NCBI GenBank assembly: GCA_046328715.1
Contig: JAXLWB010000001.1
Span: forward strand, 62,001 to 126,000
DNA length: 64,000 bases
Reading direction: 5' to 3'
Source of the DNA: JAXLWB01 sp046328715
GTDB lineage: Bacteria > Chloroflexota > Anaerolineae > Caldilineales > Caldilineaceae
Position 1 is the stretch's first letter. Every line of letters begins with the position of its first letter. A model generated the notes under the pieces. It saw only the letters and a list, made by a program, of their open reading frames with translations, was not told the DNA's origin and made no database searches. Below, piece by piece: positions 53,630 through 62,835 of this stretch. Position numbers and translations under genes: made by a program.

Positions 53630-55366
53630 TCATTCGCGTGTCTTCTGTTGCCGCCTGACTTCCATTTGCAAAATGCGGCGCAATACCGTCAGTGAAGTGG
53701 CATAGGTCGCATCGACGCCAAAGTAGCTCAGGCTTTTGCTCAGCAACATCTGCCGACGACTGATCGGTGTGTCACTGGCATAGTGAACAATACCGATATC
53801 GTAAGGCGCATTGATGAAGAGATTGACTATTTCGTCGGTTGGGTGACGACGAGGATAGACGTCCTCGTAGATCGCGCTCAGATAAGGGCCAGCCTCCATC
53901 TCGATGTCGGTGTAGCCCTCTTCGTAAAAGACATGCATAAACTGTGCATTTTGTAGAATGGTGCCGCGCACAGTCACTGACTTTTGATTGTCAAAGACCG
54001 TCCCGTAGAGAAGGTAAGGTGACACATCCTGCGCCGTAAAACAATTGCGGAAGAGGTAGGAGTTTTGCGAGTGTTCATCATACACCACGTTTGGGATCAT
54101 CACATCGCCGACGCGTGCGTTGAGCGTGGCGGCCTTGCCTAGAATGTAGAGGCCGAGAATGCGGCCACCTGCGGTGCTGATCTGGCTAAAGATATGATAG
54201 GCTGCCATGCCCAGGGGATAGTCGATGTTGAAGATCAAGGCGTTGCTGTTGCGCAGAACGCTCCAATCGTACTCGCTGGTTGCCAGGCGAGGGTCAAATC
54301 GGGCAGGGTCCAACTTGTTGATCTCGATCACTTGTGCTTCGACTTCGAGGCCATGGGGCTCGCTGACACGCATGATGCCCACTTCTTGCTCGGCTTTGAG
54401 TGCCTGCTCCTGCAACCGATAGCGACTCGCATAGAGGCGTGAAGCATAGTAGATCAAATTGCGCAGCGCACCCTCATTGTCACTGAGCTTGGGCAATTCG
54501 ATCCATAGATCCTCGGGCTTGTCCCGTCGAACGAACTTCAGGATTTCCTCGCGATGTTGGTCCGCAAAGCCGGAGAGGAGATTGATGATGCTGTGCGTAT
54601 TGCTACTCACGAAGTAGATGGGACGCTCCGTCAGTTGTAACTCTTTGCAAGATTCATTGACCCGATTCCACCAGGCTTGCACGCTGCGTCGATAATCGCT
54701 TAGCCCACTCCCCAAGACTTTGATGCGTGTGTCCATCCGTTGGCTCGCCGCCAGTTGCAGTTTGCCCAGCAGTTGTTTGCCACTCCACACCTGCTCTAGT
54801 TTCTCGAAATCCTCGGCGGTGAGTTCGAGTACCTTGCGCACTTCCTTGAAGAGGCTTTGGTCAAGGATGTCCTCTTCCAGATTAACCATGAGCAGCCGTT
54901 CGCGTAGCGAGCCATTAAGTAGCTTTGTATGTAGTTTGTTCCATTCAATTTGAAAGGTAACAAGACAAGGAATCACATCGTCGATGTCGCTGACACTGGC
55001 AATCAAGGCGGCCAATGTTTTGCTGGAGTCATCAAAATAGAATTTGCGACGCCGTGCGCGCGCCTTCACCGGCTGCCACTGTTCCACATCAGGATAGCCT
55101 TCGCGGCGGAAGACATCTGCCATTTGGCCCATTACCAGCAACTTGGTCTGTGCAATACAATCGGGCAAACGTAATGCAGAATAGAGTAGCGCCGAGATAT
55201 CGACATCTGGTGCCATCGCAAACTGATGTAAATTGGAGTTGATCGCAGTATGGGTCTCTTCCAGACTACGCACGCGAATCGGTTCACTGCTGCGTAGCAA
55301 CGAGTAATAGGTGCGTATGTAGAGTTCGATTTCCTCGTTGTGGGCCTTAGGCATGGTACGGATCAT
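53630..55366 (-). CDS. large conserved protein, DUF6909-like
   Basis: 578 residues without signal peptide or membrane segments. The N-terminal half is helical. The C-terminal 190 residues (IDYPLGMAAYHIFSQIS, LGLYILGKAATLNARVGDVM, then YDEHSQNSYLFRNCFTAQDV) resemble a nucleoside-phosphorylase-like fold and, in my memory, the DUF6909 family. The conserved-looking Glu/Asp set (YTDIEMEAGPYLSAIYED) may form a binding site. No reaction is known. Its 5' end is next to the amt promoter region, divergent from the second amt gene. Confidence 0.65.
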   Translation of the reverse strand: MIRTMPKAHNEEIELYIRTYYSLLRSSEPIRVRSLEETHTAINSNLHQFAMAPDVDISALLYSALRLPDCIAQTKLLVMGQMADVFRREGYPDVEQWQPVKARARRRKFYFDDSSKTLAALIASVSDIDDVIPCLVTFQIEWNKLHTKLLNGSLRERLLMVNLEEDILDQSLFKEVRKVLELTAEDFEKLEQVWSGKQLLGKLQLAASQRMDTRIKVLGSGLSDYRRSVQAWWNRVNESCKELQLTERPIYFVSSNTHSIINLLSGFADQHREEILKFVRRDKPEDLWIELPKLSDNEGALRNLIYYASRLYASRYRLQEQALKAEQEVGIMRVSEPHGLEVEAQVIEINKLDPARFDPRLATSEYDWSVLRNSNALIFNIDYPLGMAAYHIFSQISTAGGRILGLYILGKAATLNARVGDVMIPNVVYDEHSQNSYLFRNCFTAQDVSPYLLYGTVFDNQKSVTVRGTILQNAQFMHVFYEEGYTDIEMEAGPYLSAIYEDVYPRRHPTDEIVNLFINAPYDIGIVHYASDTPISRRQMLLSKSLSYFGVDATYATSLTVLRRILQMEVRRQQKTRE

Positions 55367-55510
55367 GGTTCACCGTGGATTCCGATGGTCATTGAATAGA
55401 AAACCCAGGGAATGATCCCTGTCATTGGCATTATATCACAAACCGATGAACTGCCTATAAGCATTCATGCATCTTGTCTTAAATGACTGTAAGATAAACT
55501 CTTACGAATG

Positions 55511-55539
55511 TTGAAAATCTGCTTTCTTCGTACTATAAT
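55511..55539 (+). promoter_or_regulatory. sigma-70-type promoter for the second amt gene
   Basis: TTGAAA (55511-55516), a 17-base spacer and a perfect TATAAT (55534-55539). The ATG of amt is 270 bases away, so a leader of about 260 bases is predicted; the 442-base gap (55367-55808) is A/T-rich with no other gene. Confidence 0.65.
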
Positions 55540-55808
55540 GAGGCGACACAATCACTAAGAATTTATGCAAGGGTATTTGATTTTGTACCTTACAAGCACG
55601 CCTGAGAAGCTATCGGTGTGTTGTAAATTATTTGTAAGATACAATAGGCACATCTGTCAGCTAATATGATAAGAATCAATTGATCTGATTCACAATAAAA
55701 TGCTATCATCTATCCTTTTCTAACCCTCCTTTGGGCTATTGGCGTGAAGACGGCTAGCAGCAAGCGGTTGGATGGGTAGGATCGAAGATTGAAATAAGGA
55801 ATCCATTC

Positions 55809-57353
55809 ATGAATGCGCTGAAACTCTCCTTTATTGGAAAGGCTTTGTTGGTTACGCTTGTTGCTTTGATGTTAAGTGCGGGGAGCGCGTTTGCGCAGAA
55901 CAACCAGCCTGACGCTACAGCCCTAGCGACCGATGCGTTGGTTAGCATCAATGCAATGTGGGTGATCGTTGCTGCGATTTTCATCTTTTTAATGCAGGCC
56001 GGCTTCGCTTTAGTAGAGACAGGCTTTACTAGAGCCAAAAATGTTGCAAACACCATGAGCATGGTGTTGATGGTATTTGCTGTTTCAGCCCTCTGTTACT
56101 GGGCTGTTGGTTTTGCCTTTCAGTTCGGCGGCATCAACCGCTTGATGCCTGACTTGGGTGCTGGCGAGTGGATCTATTCGCCAACCTCCTTGGGCGACTG
56201 GGGAAGTAGCCTTCAAAACGAGTTGAGCTTTGGCAACTATGGACTTCTCGGCCTCAATGGTTTTATGCTGTCGGGGATCGGCGCAAATTTTGGTATCTTG
56301 GCCTTCTTCTTTTTTCAGTTCTGTTTTGCTGCGGCCTGCGTCGCCATTCCGACCGGTGCAGTTGCCGAACGGATGAAGTGGGGTGGCTACCTGGTTATGA
56401 CTATCCTTGTCAGTGCGCTCATCTATCCGCTGATTGGCAACTGGGGATGGGGTGGTGGTTGGCTGGCGAATCTGGGACGCTCCATGAACTTGGGCAACGG
56501 ATTGGTTGACTTTGCGGGAAGCGGCGTGATCCACATGACAGGGGGCGCAGTCGCCCTGGCTGGCGCACTGGTGATTGGTCCACGCATCGGTAAATATAAC
56601 CGCGATGGATCGGCCAACACGATTGCCGGCCACAATGTCCCGATGGGTGTATTAGGAACTTTTATCTTGGTGATCGGTTGGTTTGCCTTCAATTCGGGTT
56701 CTGCGCTTGGCTTTACGGGTGCTTCCCGTGATCTTGCGATTGTGGCAGTGGTCAACACATTGCTTGCGGTTTCAGCGGCGGGTGTAAGCGCCATGCTTTA
56801 TATGATGTTTGCCAGCCCAAATCGTCGCCCCGACCCGGTGATGACGGTGAATGGTTTGTTAGCGGGCGCAGTCAGCATCACGGGGCCTTGCGCATTTGTG
56901 GATCCTTGGGCTGCGGTCGTGATTGGATTGGCCGCTGGTTTACTTGTCTGCTGGTCTGCTGCGTTGCTAGAGAAACTGAAAATTGATGATCCGGTTGGGG
57001 CAGTACCTGTGCACCTGGTCTGTGGGGCTTGGGGATTGCTCGCCGTGGGCATTTTTGCTAATGGCAATCCGCAAACAGCCTACTGGAACGGTGTCTCTGG
57101 TGCGGTCACTGGCGCACTCAATGGTGGAATTCCACAGCTGATTGCCCAACTGATCAGCCTGATTGCCATCACTGTGGTGGCCTTTGGATTGGCCTATATC
57201 GTCTTCAAAGTGATGCAAGGTGCTGGTCTGCTGCGCGTCTCTGCCGATGTTGAATTAGCCGGCATGGATGTCGCCGAGATGGGTGTCGAAGGTTATCCGC
57301 CGGACTTTGAACCTTCAATTGAGTCACTGCGCGACATGGCAGCCGTTCGCTAG
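55809..57353 (+). CDS. amt: ammonium transporter (second copy, signal-peptide type)
   Basis: 514 residues. A signal peptide ends at about residue 30 (GSAFAQ), as in bacterial AmtB. The Amt motifs MQAGFALVETGFTRAKNV, LVDFAGSGVIHMTGGAVALA and VHLVCGAWGLLAVGIF (second pore His) are present. It is longer than copy 1 because of the signal peptide, extra loops and a C-terminal tail (DMAEMGVEG-like) that may contact PII. It is highly similar to the copy at 59773, from which a DUF72 gene and a kinase gene separate it. A strong terminator follows. Confidence 0.93.
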   Translation: MNALKLSFIGKALLVTLVALMLSAGSAFAQNNQPDATALATDALVSINAMWVIVAAIFIFLMQAGFALVETGFTRAKNVANTMSMVLMVFAVSALCYWAVGFAFQFGGINRLMPDLGAGEWIYSPTSLGDWGSSLQNELSFGNYGLLGLNGFMLSGIGANFGILAFFFFQFCFAAACVAIPTGAVAERMKWGGYLVMTILVSALIYPLIGNWGWGGGWLANLGRSMNLGNGLVDFAGSGVIHMTGGAVALAGALVIGPRIGKYNRDGSANTIAGHNVPMGVLGTFILVIGWFAFNSGSALGFTGASRDLAIVAVVNTLLAVSAAGVSAMLYMMFASPNRRPDPVMTVNGLLAGAVSITGPCAFVDPWAAVVIGLAAGLLVCWSAALLEKLKIDDPVGAVPVHLVCGAWGLLAVGIFANGNPQTAYWNGVSGAVTGALNGGIPQLIAQLISLIAITVVAFGLAYIVFKVMQGAGLLRVSADVELAGMDVAEMGVEGYPPDFEPSIESLRDMAAVR

Positions 57354-57404
57354 ACTTCTTGTACAGTACTTCATAAAGGCGGCATACCGCCGTTTGATTT
57401 GAAC

Positions 57405-57446
57405 AATGAAAAAGAGTGCGCCCTACAAGGCGCACTCTTTTTCATT
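57405..57446. terminator. strong bidirectional terminator
   Basis: AATGAAAAAGAGTGCGCC / GGCGCACTCTTTTTCATT, an 18-base perfect stem with a 6-base loop, with an A run before and T run inside. It serves the second amt gene and the convergent DUF72 gene. Confidence 0.92.
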
Positions 57447-57484
57447 GGCTCACCTATGCAAAGTGAGAGATGACCGTTTTTGTT

Positions 57485-58327
57485 TTATAACAAGGTAGCC
57501 TGCACGAGTGTCCCTGGCTCGCCTGGTGGCCAAGCACGTAATTGCACGCGTGCAGCCAGAAGCGTCTTCAGACGACGTACGCTAGCAGGTGAGTGGCCTT
57601 CATAAGGATTGTGCATGTAACCATATACCTCAACCCCGGCGGCGTCGAGTGCAACGAGCCGATCCGCCCACAGAGCCAAACGTTCATCCTGGGGCGCACT
57701 GATCTCCCGATCTCCCTTTGGCCCTTTGCGATCATCGCCAATCCAGCGCACAATCGCAAACTGGGGTGCCTTCTTTTCGGCTACCAGTGCATGCCAAGTT
57801 TCATATTGATCGGCTGTATCCACGCGATCAACCAGCACCTGACAGAACCCTCGCTCGGCCAAGAAGGCGGCAAAGGGGGCAGTCGTCAAATCCTTTGACC
57901 GCACTTCAACGCCCATACGTACTCCTCGCAACTCGCCTGCCAGCCAGTCCAAATAGGTTGCAAGTACTTTCCCATTCATCTGACGGCTAAAGTCTGGTGG
58001 AAACTGCAAAAAGGCGGGAGCGGCAGCTTCGCCCAAGGAGCGTAAAACTTCTAAAAACTGCCTGGTCTCTTCTTGTGCATTTTGTAGCCGCTTGTCGTGT
58101 GTGATCGCACGAGGGGCTTTCAGACAAAATTGAAATCCAGCCGGCGTGGATTCGATCCACTTCACCAGTGTGGAGGCCCGCGGCAAACCGTAAAAGCTGG
58201 TATTGACCTCTACTGTATCGAATTGTTTGGCGTAGTAGGGTAACTGTTGATCTTTGGGCAATTTTTCAGGATAAAATACCTCTTGCCAGCCCTCAAATTG
58301 CCAAGATGATGTTCCGAGTCGAATCAT
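57485..58327 (-). CDS. DUF72 (YecE family) protein
   Basis: 280 residues. The family signature runs through LGTSSWQFEGWQEVFYPEKL, FDTVEVNTSFYGLP and MGVEVRSKDL. DUF72 is a TIM-barrel-like family; I know of no assigned reaction. It is cytoplasmic, transcribed alone and convergent with the second amt gene, sharing the terminator at 57405. Confidence 0.92.
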   Translation of the reverse strand: MIRLGTSSWQFEGWQEVFYPEKLPKDQQLPYYAKQFDTVEVNTSFYGLPRASTLVKWIESTPAGFQFCLKAPRAITHDKRLQNAQEETRQFLEVLRSLGEAAAPAFLQFPPDFSRQMNGKVLATYLDWLAGELRGVRMGVEVRSKDLTTAPFAAFLAERGFCQVLVDRVDTADQYETWHALVAEKKAPQFAIVRWIGDDRKGPKGDREISAPQDERLALWADRLVALDAAGVEVYGYMHNPYEGHSPASVRRLKTLLAARVQLRAWPPGEPGTLVQATLL

Positions 58328-58506
58328 GGTCTGTTCCTTTGTGACTTCGATTTTTACAGCAGAATGGGCGAACTTCTGTGAGAAATCTATCTTTTGAGGG
58401 TGTGATTTGGGGAAGACACCGAGCGCTGGAGAGGAAACAGAGACTTCTCCTCGAAAGCTTGGGGTAACACTTCAAATCCAGAGTACTGATTTGGGGCCGA
58501 ATCGTC

Positions 58507-58512
58507 TATAAT
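58507..58512 (+). promoter_or_regulatory. possible -10 box of the kinase gene
   Basis: Perfect TATAAT about 43 bases before the kinase ATG (58550); the -35 position (TACTGA) is poor. Confidence 0.4.
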
Positions 58513-58549
58513 AGGGGAAGAACCTGTTGGAGCGCTTTGCACACACGTT

Positions 58550-59464
58550 ATGCGATCTGAACCTTTTGTGGCTGCCAGCGGCCAACTCACTGGTCAATTT
58601 GGGCGTTATCTAATTTTGGATGGCCTGGGCGTAGGTGCCGTGGCCGAAGTATATCGCGCCCGCACCCCAGAAGGTAGAAAGATTGCATTGAAGATTTTGA
58701 ACGAAAGCGCCTCGCTCCAGCCACGTATTCGTCAGCTTTTGCGCAACGAATATGAGATTATGAACCTGCTGCGCCTGCCTGGTGTGATTCAAGCGATTGA
58801 TTTTGGTGAAGTGGGGACACGACTCTACTTGGCAATGGAAATGGCCGAAGGGCAAAGCCTAGAAGTGATGTTACACCCACAAAAAACGCTGGGTGAGAGC
58901 GTCGCCATCACGCTGACCAAACAAATTGCAACAACGCTGCACCAAATTCATGCACGTTCGATTGTTCATCGCGACATCAAATCGGGCAATGTTATCATCA
59001 CCAGTGATGGCCGTGCGCTGCTTATTGACTTTGGCGCGGCCATCAATCGCAATAAACAGGTCGATAATGGTTCGCACGCCATCTTTGGCACGCCAGCCTT
59101 TCTGGCTCCCGAACAGATTCGCAACAGTGCTACGGTTGACGGACGGGCCGATCTGTATTCGTTGGGGGTTATCCTCTACCGAATGATCAGCGGACGCAAG
59201 CCCTTCTATGGCAACCGAGATGAACTGCTGGAGGCACAACTGCATGCTCTGCCGCCGCCCCCTTCGGAATTTACCCACGTTTCGCCTGCACTTGAGGCGC
59301 TGATTTTGCGTATGTTGGCCAAAGAACCCGATCAACGCTATCAAACCGGGGTTGAAGTGGTGGACGCACTTGACCATGTCGAGTTGACTCCATACACACC
59401 ACCGCCTAGCATCGGAAAGCGACTCTTTGGCTGGCTACGCAACAACGGCAACAATGAAGGTTAA
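58550..59464 (+). CDS. Hanks-type serine/threonine protein kinase (soluble)
   Basis: 304 residues. A variant Gly-rich loop GLGVGAVAEVY (about 26-36), Lys48 (IALKIL), catalytic HRD (140-142) in HRDIKSGNV, DFG (160-162) and APE (FLAPEQI) are present, so the kinase should be active. It ends soon after the C-lobe (PPSIGKRLFGWLRNNGN) with no membrane segment or sensor domain. It stands between amt genes with a 308-base gap after it. Substrate unknown. Confidence 0.92.
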   Translation: MRSEPFVAASGQLTGQFGRYLILDGLGVGAVAEVYRARTPEGRKIALKILNESASLQPRIRQLLRNEYEIMNLLRLPGVIQAIDFGEVGTRLYLAMEMAEGQSLEVMLHPQKTLGESVAITLTKQIATTLHQIHARSIVHRDIKSGNVIITSDGRALLIDFGAAINRNKQVDNGSHAIFGTPAFLAPEQIRNSATVDGRADLYSLGVILYRMISGRKPFYGNRDELLEAQLHALPPPPSEFTHVSPALEALILRMLAKEPDQRYQTGVEVVDALDHVELTPYTPPPSIGKRLFGWLRNNGNNEG

Positions 59465-59772
59465 CCCTCTTTCTCTTCGCTACTACTTTACGTCTCTCGG
59501 AACTCCTGTTCTTTCTAGTGAATCGGCATAAGTAACCTCATCAATTATTTGTGCAGATTGCATATAGGATTGTGCTTTTATTCACTATATACTGGCCTTG
59601 GATACAAAACAAGGCCGTTTTATTGTTCAAATTTTATACTGTGGATCCAGAAGAAGTCTTACATACCGGACTGTTCTGCAGAAACTTAGCTCACCCTAGA
59701 GCTTGCACTATTCGAACAGGTGGTATTTGTAGCAACTCCTGGAAGAATACAATCTAAGAGACAGGAATCCCT
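59465..59772. other. intergenic region before the third amt gene
   Basis: 308 bases with no gene. TATACT (59588-59593) could be a -10 box but has no matching -35. ACAGGAAT before the ATG at 59773 is a usable ribosome binding site. Confidence 0.45.
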
Positions 59773-61362
59773 ATGAAACTCAAGAGAATTATTTCAACTG
59801 CTGGTGTGTTGGCACTCTTTGCCTTACTGGCTTTGCCTGCTGTTGCCTTTGCTCAAGATACGCCCGATCTGGCTACCGTGGCAAGCGCTTCCAGTGATAC
59901 TACGGTGAGTCTGAATGTGATGTGGGTGCTGATCGCAAGCATGTTGATCTTTTTCATGCAGGCTGGCTTTGCTCTGGTTGAAACAGGCTTTACTCGTGCC
60001 AAGAATGTTGCCCACACGATGATGATGAACATGATGGTCTTTTGTATCGGGGCCATCGGTTACTGGATCTGTGGCTTTGCCTTTCAATTTGGTGGCGTCA
60101 ATCACACCTTCCCTGCCATCAATGGTTTCGATGCTTGGGCCTTTTCGCCCGTTACAATGGGTGACTGGACAGGCTTGCTCGACAAACCACTGTTGATCGG
60201 CAACAACAGCATCATGGGGCTCACTGGCTTCTTTTTGGGTGGTCTCGGGGCGAACTTTGGTGCCTTGACCTTCTTCATGTTCCAAATGGTCTTTATGGAC
60301 ACCGCTGCTACCATTCCAACAGGTTCCATGGCCGAACGCCTGAAATTCTCTGGCTTCGTCCTGATGGGTTTCTGGGTCAGCATGATTATCTACCCAATCG
60401 TTGGTAGCTGGGTTTGGGGTGGCGGTTGGCTGGCTAACTTAGGACGCACCCTCAGTTGGGGCAACGGCGCAGTTGACTTTGCAGGCTCCGGTGTTGTGCA
60501 CATGATCGGCGGTTCAGTGGCCTTGGCGGGAGCCATTATTATTGGTCCACGGATTGGACGTTTTAACAAAGATGGCAGCCCAAACAGCATGCCTGGACAT
60601 AATATTCCAATGGGTATCCTCGGCACAATTATTCTCTTCTTTGGCTGGTTTGGCTTCAATCCTGGTTCTTCACTTGGTTTCGTGGGTGCCTTCCGCAATT
60701 TGGCTGTCATTGCGGCGATCAACACTCTGTTGGCAGGGGCTGCTGGTGGTATATCGGCCATGTTTTACATGTGGTGGTTTGGCCCTTCCAAGAAACCAGA
60801 TCCCGGTCTATCTGTTAACGGCCTTTTGGCAGGGTTGGTTGCCATTACGGCTCCCTGCGCATTCGTAGATACTTGGGCTGCGGTTGTGATCGGTTTGATT
60901 GCTGGTGTGTTGGTCTGCTGGGCAACCTTTGCGCTAGAAAAGATGAAGATCGATGACCCGGTTGGCGCGGTTCCTGTCCACTTTATGAATGGTTTGTGGG
61001 GCGTGTTGGCCGTTGGTATCTTTGCCAATGGCAATCCTGATACAGCCGCATGGAATGGTGTACCCAGTGCTGTCACTGGCCTGCTTTACGGTGGAACAAC
61101 CCAAATCTTGGCGCAGGTTTCAGAAGTTGTTGCAATTGGTGTGACTGTTGTCGGTATGTCGCTTATCTTCTTCCGCATCGTCGCCACGATTGGTATGTTG
61201 CGCAGCGATCCACAACACGAACTGGCTGGTCTGGATCTGCCGGAAATGGGTATCCCTGGCTACACCAATGACGATATGTTGATGCATGGTGTTGCTGGTC
61301 GCCGTATTGCTCAACCGATGCCTTCAAGCCGCCCGACTGCAAGCGTGGCAGTTGGAAAGTAA
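59773..61362 (+). CDS. amt: ammonium transporter (third copy, signal-peptide type)
   Basis: 529 residues. Signal peptide ends about residue 27 (AVAFAQ). The Amt motifs are nearly the same as in the copy at 55809 (MQAGFALVETGFTRAKNV, AVDFAGSGVVHMIGG, VPVHFMNGLWGVLAVGIFAN). In this copy the second pore-His region reads HFMNG rather than HLVCG. The C-terminus (SSRPTASVAVGK) is extended. The PII gene follows after 87 bases and a hairpin, so this is a classic amtB-glnK-type pair. Confidence 0.93.
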   Translation: MKLKRIISTAGVLALFALLALPAVAFAQDTPDLATVASASSDTTVSLNVMWVLIASMLIFFMQAGFALVETGFTRAKNVAHTMMMNMMVFCIGAIGYWICGFAFQFGGVNHTFPAINGFDAWAFSPVTMGDWTGLLDKPLLIGNNSIMGLTGFFLGGLGANFGALTFFMFQMVFMDTAATIPTGSMAERLKFSGFVLMGFWVSMIIYPIVGSWVWGGGWLANLGRTLSWGNGAVDFAGSGVVHMIGGSVALAGAIIIGPRIGRFNKDGSPNSMPGHNIPMGILGTIILFFGWFGFNPGSSLGFVGAFRNLAVIAAINTLLAGAAGGISAMFYMWWFGPSKKPDPGLSVNGLLAGLVAITAPCAFVDTWAAVVIGLIAGVLVCWATFALEKMKIDDPVGAVPVHFMNGLWGVLAVGIFANGNPDTAAWNGVPSAVTGLLYGGTTQILAQVSEVVAIGVTVVGMSLIFFRIVATIGMLRSDPQHELAGLDLPEMGIPGYTNDDMLMHGVAGRRIAQPMPSSRPTASVAVGK

Positions 61363-61365
61363 ACA

Positions 61366-61422
61366 TTTGACAAGGTGACAGGGACAACAAGGTGAGAATC
61401 GCATCACCCTGTTGTCCAATCC
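61366..61422. repeat. stuttered hairpin between amt and PII (ACAAGGTGA word)
   Basis: GGGACAACAAGGTGA / TCACCCTGTTGTCC with an 8-base loop, preceded by another copy TTGACAAGGTGACA. Starts 3 bases after the amt stop. Confidence 0.75.
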
Positions 61423-61449
61423 GCAAACTGGAAAGAAGGAAAAACTTCT

Positions 61450-61842
61450 ATGACAAAGAAAATTGAGGCGATTATTCGTGAAGAAGCCCTCAACGATGTA
61501 AAGGATGCGCTGCGCGAAATTGGGATTGTGGGTCTAAATGTGACTGAAGTGCGTGGTCATGGGCGACAAGGTGGGATTGAACTAGCCTGGCGTGGCACCA
61601 CCTATCAGATGGATATGATTCCTAAGATTCAGGTCAACATTGTCCTCAGCGATCACAACTTGGAACGCACGATCGATGCCATTACCAAGGCTGCTCGAAC
61701 GGGTAAAGAAGGTGATGGTATTATCTTCGTCTACCCAGTGGATGACATCATTCGCATCCGCACTGGCGAACGAGGCAAGGATGCATTGAGCTATCCTGGC
61801 GATATTGACGAATTGCGCAAAAAGACAGTTGCAGGACGGTAA
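61450..61842 (+). CDS. glnB: nitrogen regulatory protein PII (second copy)
   Basis: 130 residues. T-loop RGHGRQGGIELAWRGTTY, with Gln40 and Tyr52 aligned to Gln39 and Tyr51 of E. coli GlnB, and Lys59 (IPKIQV) in place of Lys58. The C-terminal RIRTGERGKDA matches the ATP-binding C-loop. It is about 70% alike to the copy at 44447 by eye, but that copy has Arg at the Lys58 position. It directly follows the third amt gene and should regulate it by T-loop insertion. Confidence 0.93.
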   Translation: MTKKIEAIIREEALNDVKDALREIGIVGLNVTEVRGHGRQGGIELAWRGTTYQMDMIPKIQVNIVLSDHNLERTIDAITKAARTGKEGDGIIFVYPVDDIIRIRTGERGKDALSYPGDIDELRKKTVAGR

Positions 61843-61856
61843 AATAGTGAAATCAG

Positions 61857-61927
61857 TGGGACAGTAAGACAGTAAGTCAGTGGTGCAGTTACTGATTTAC
61901 TGTCTCACTCTCCTACTGTCTTACTCC
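61857..61927. repeat. stuttered hairpin forming the 3' end of a hydrolase gene (ACAGTAAG word)
   Basis: GTGGGACAGTAAGACAGTAA plus GTCAGTGG pairs with TTACTGATTTACTGTCTCAC and CTACTGTCTTACTCC. The right arm spans the reverse-strand stop (61913-61915) and encodes the hydrolase's last residues (GVRQ). Confidence 0.85.
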
Positions 61928-62671
61928 TTTCAATTCCTCTGGTAATTCCTCACCACTCACCCACGCACGCACCATTTGTGCAAAAAGTTCTGGTTTTTCA
62001 CAGTTCCAACTATGACCGACACCGGGTGCAGTACGAATCTCCACGTTTGGTAGCCCCTCTTTCAATTTGATGAGCGATTGTTGAATCTGTGTCACCTCTC
62101 GTTCACCGGCAACTACCAGGGTTGGACATGTCATGAATTTGGCATTGGCTGGCAAATCGTAGGCTGAATTTTCACTTCCTGCTGCAGCGATCACTTGTTC
62201 CGAGGTGAGCAGTGCATGTTGCACAAAGGTTTCAAGATCTACTTCAGGGATGCGCAGTTGCTTGGCGGTTGCACGCACCAGGAAGCGGATCTTGCTCAAT
62301 GGCGCAGTCAACTTGATCAGCCAGAAGAGTGGGCTGCTCTTTGCAATTGGTATCACATTTAGCCCACTGCAAACCAAGTGATCGACGACCTCGGGCGTGT
62401 TACACGCCAGCCGCAATGCAACCTGTGCCCCAAGCGACAAGCCGACCACATGTGCTCTGCCCTGCGGTGTTTGTTTGCGGATCAAGGCGGCAATCTGCGC
62501 CGCACTCTCATCCATCGACTGCCAACGCTGCTGATTGTTTGCACCGTGCCCAGGCAAGTCCGGTGTGAAGCAAGTAAAATCACTCAACAACGGCAATTGA
62601 TATTTCCACATCCAACTGTCAATGCCAAGTCCGTGGATAAATACCAGTGGAGGATGGATAAGCTCTGTCAT
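61913..62671 (-). CDS. alpha/beta hydrolase
   Basis: 252 residues. The nucleophile elbow is GLSLG (Ser79), the oxyanion region FIHGLG (12-17), the catalytic Asp is likely in VVAGEREVTQ-adjacent sequence and the His is in APGVGHSWNC. No signal peptide. Substrate unknown. The last four codons and stop come from a stuttered hairpin, so the true ancestral C-terminus may have been different. Confidence 0.88.
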   Translation of the reverse strand: MTELIHPPLVFIHGLGIDSWMWKYQLPLLSDFTCFTPDLPGHGANNQQRWQSMDESAAQIAALIRKQTPQGRAHVVGLSLGAQVALRLACNTPEVVDHLVCSGLNVIPIAKSSPLFWLIKLTAPLSKIRFLVRATAKQLRIPEVDLETFVQHALLTSEQVIAAAGSENSAYDLPANAKFMTCPTLVVAGEREVTQIQQSLIKLKEGLPNVEIRTAPGVGHSWNCEKPELFAQMVRAWVSGEELPEELKGVRQ

Positions 62672-62722
62672 TTCTGTTAGGCAATTACAAAAAACGGATA
62701 GTAGACCCTTTTGTTTAAATTT

Positions 62723-62835
62723 GGTAACTGCTCAGCCTCTCGTGAAACAACAATGAGTGAAGAGAGTAACGAAGGGTCACATGACATTTTTCGTTTATTC
62801 CTTTATTCGTTGTTGTGTAGTGCCTGAGCAGTTAC
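62723..62835. repeat. long inverted repeat at the GH13 stop codon
   Basis: GGTAACTGCTCAG (62723-62735) and CTGAGCAGTTAC (62824-62835) form a 12-base terminal repeat. Inside, ACAACAATGAGTGAA and TTCGTTGTTGTG words add imperfect pairing. The right end covers the TAA stop of the reverse-strand GH13 gene. Confidence 0.7.
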
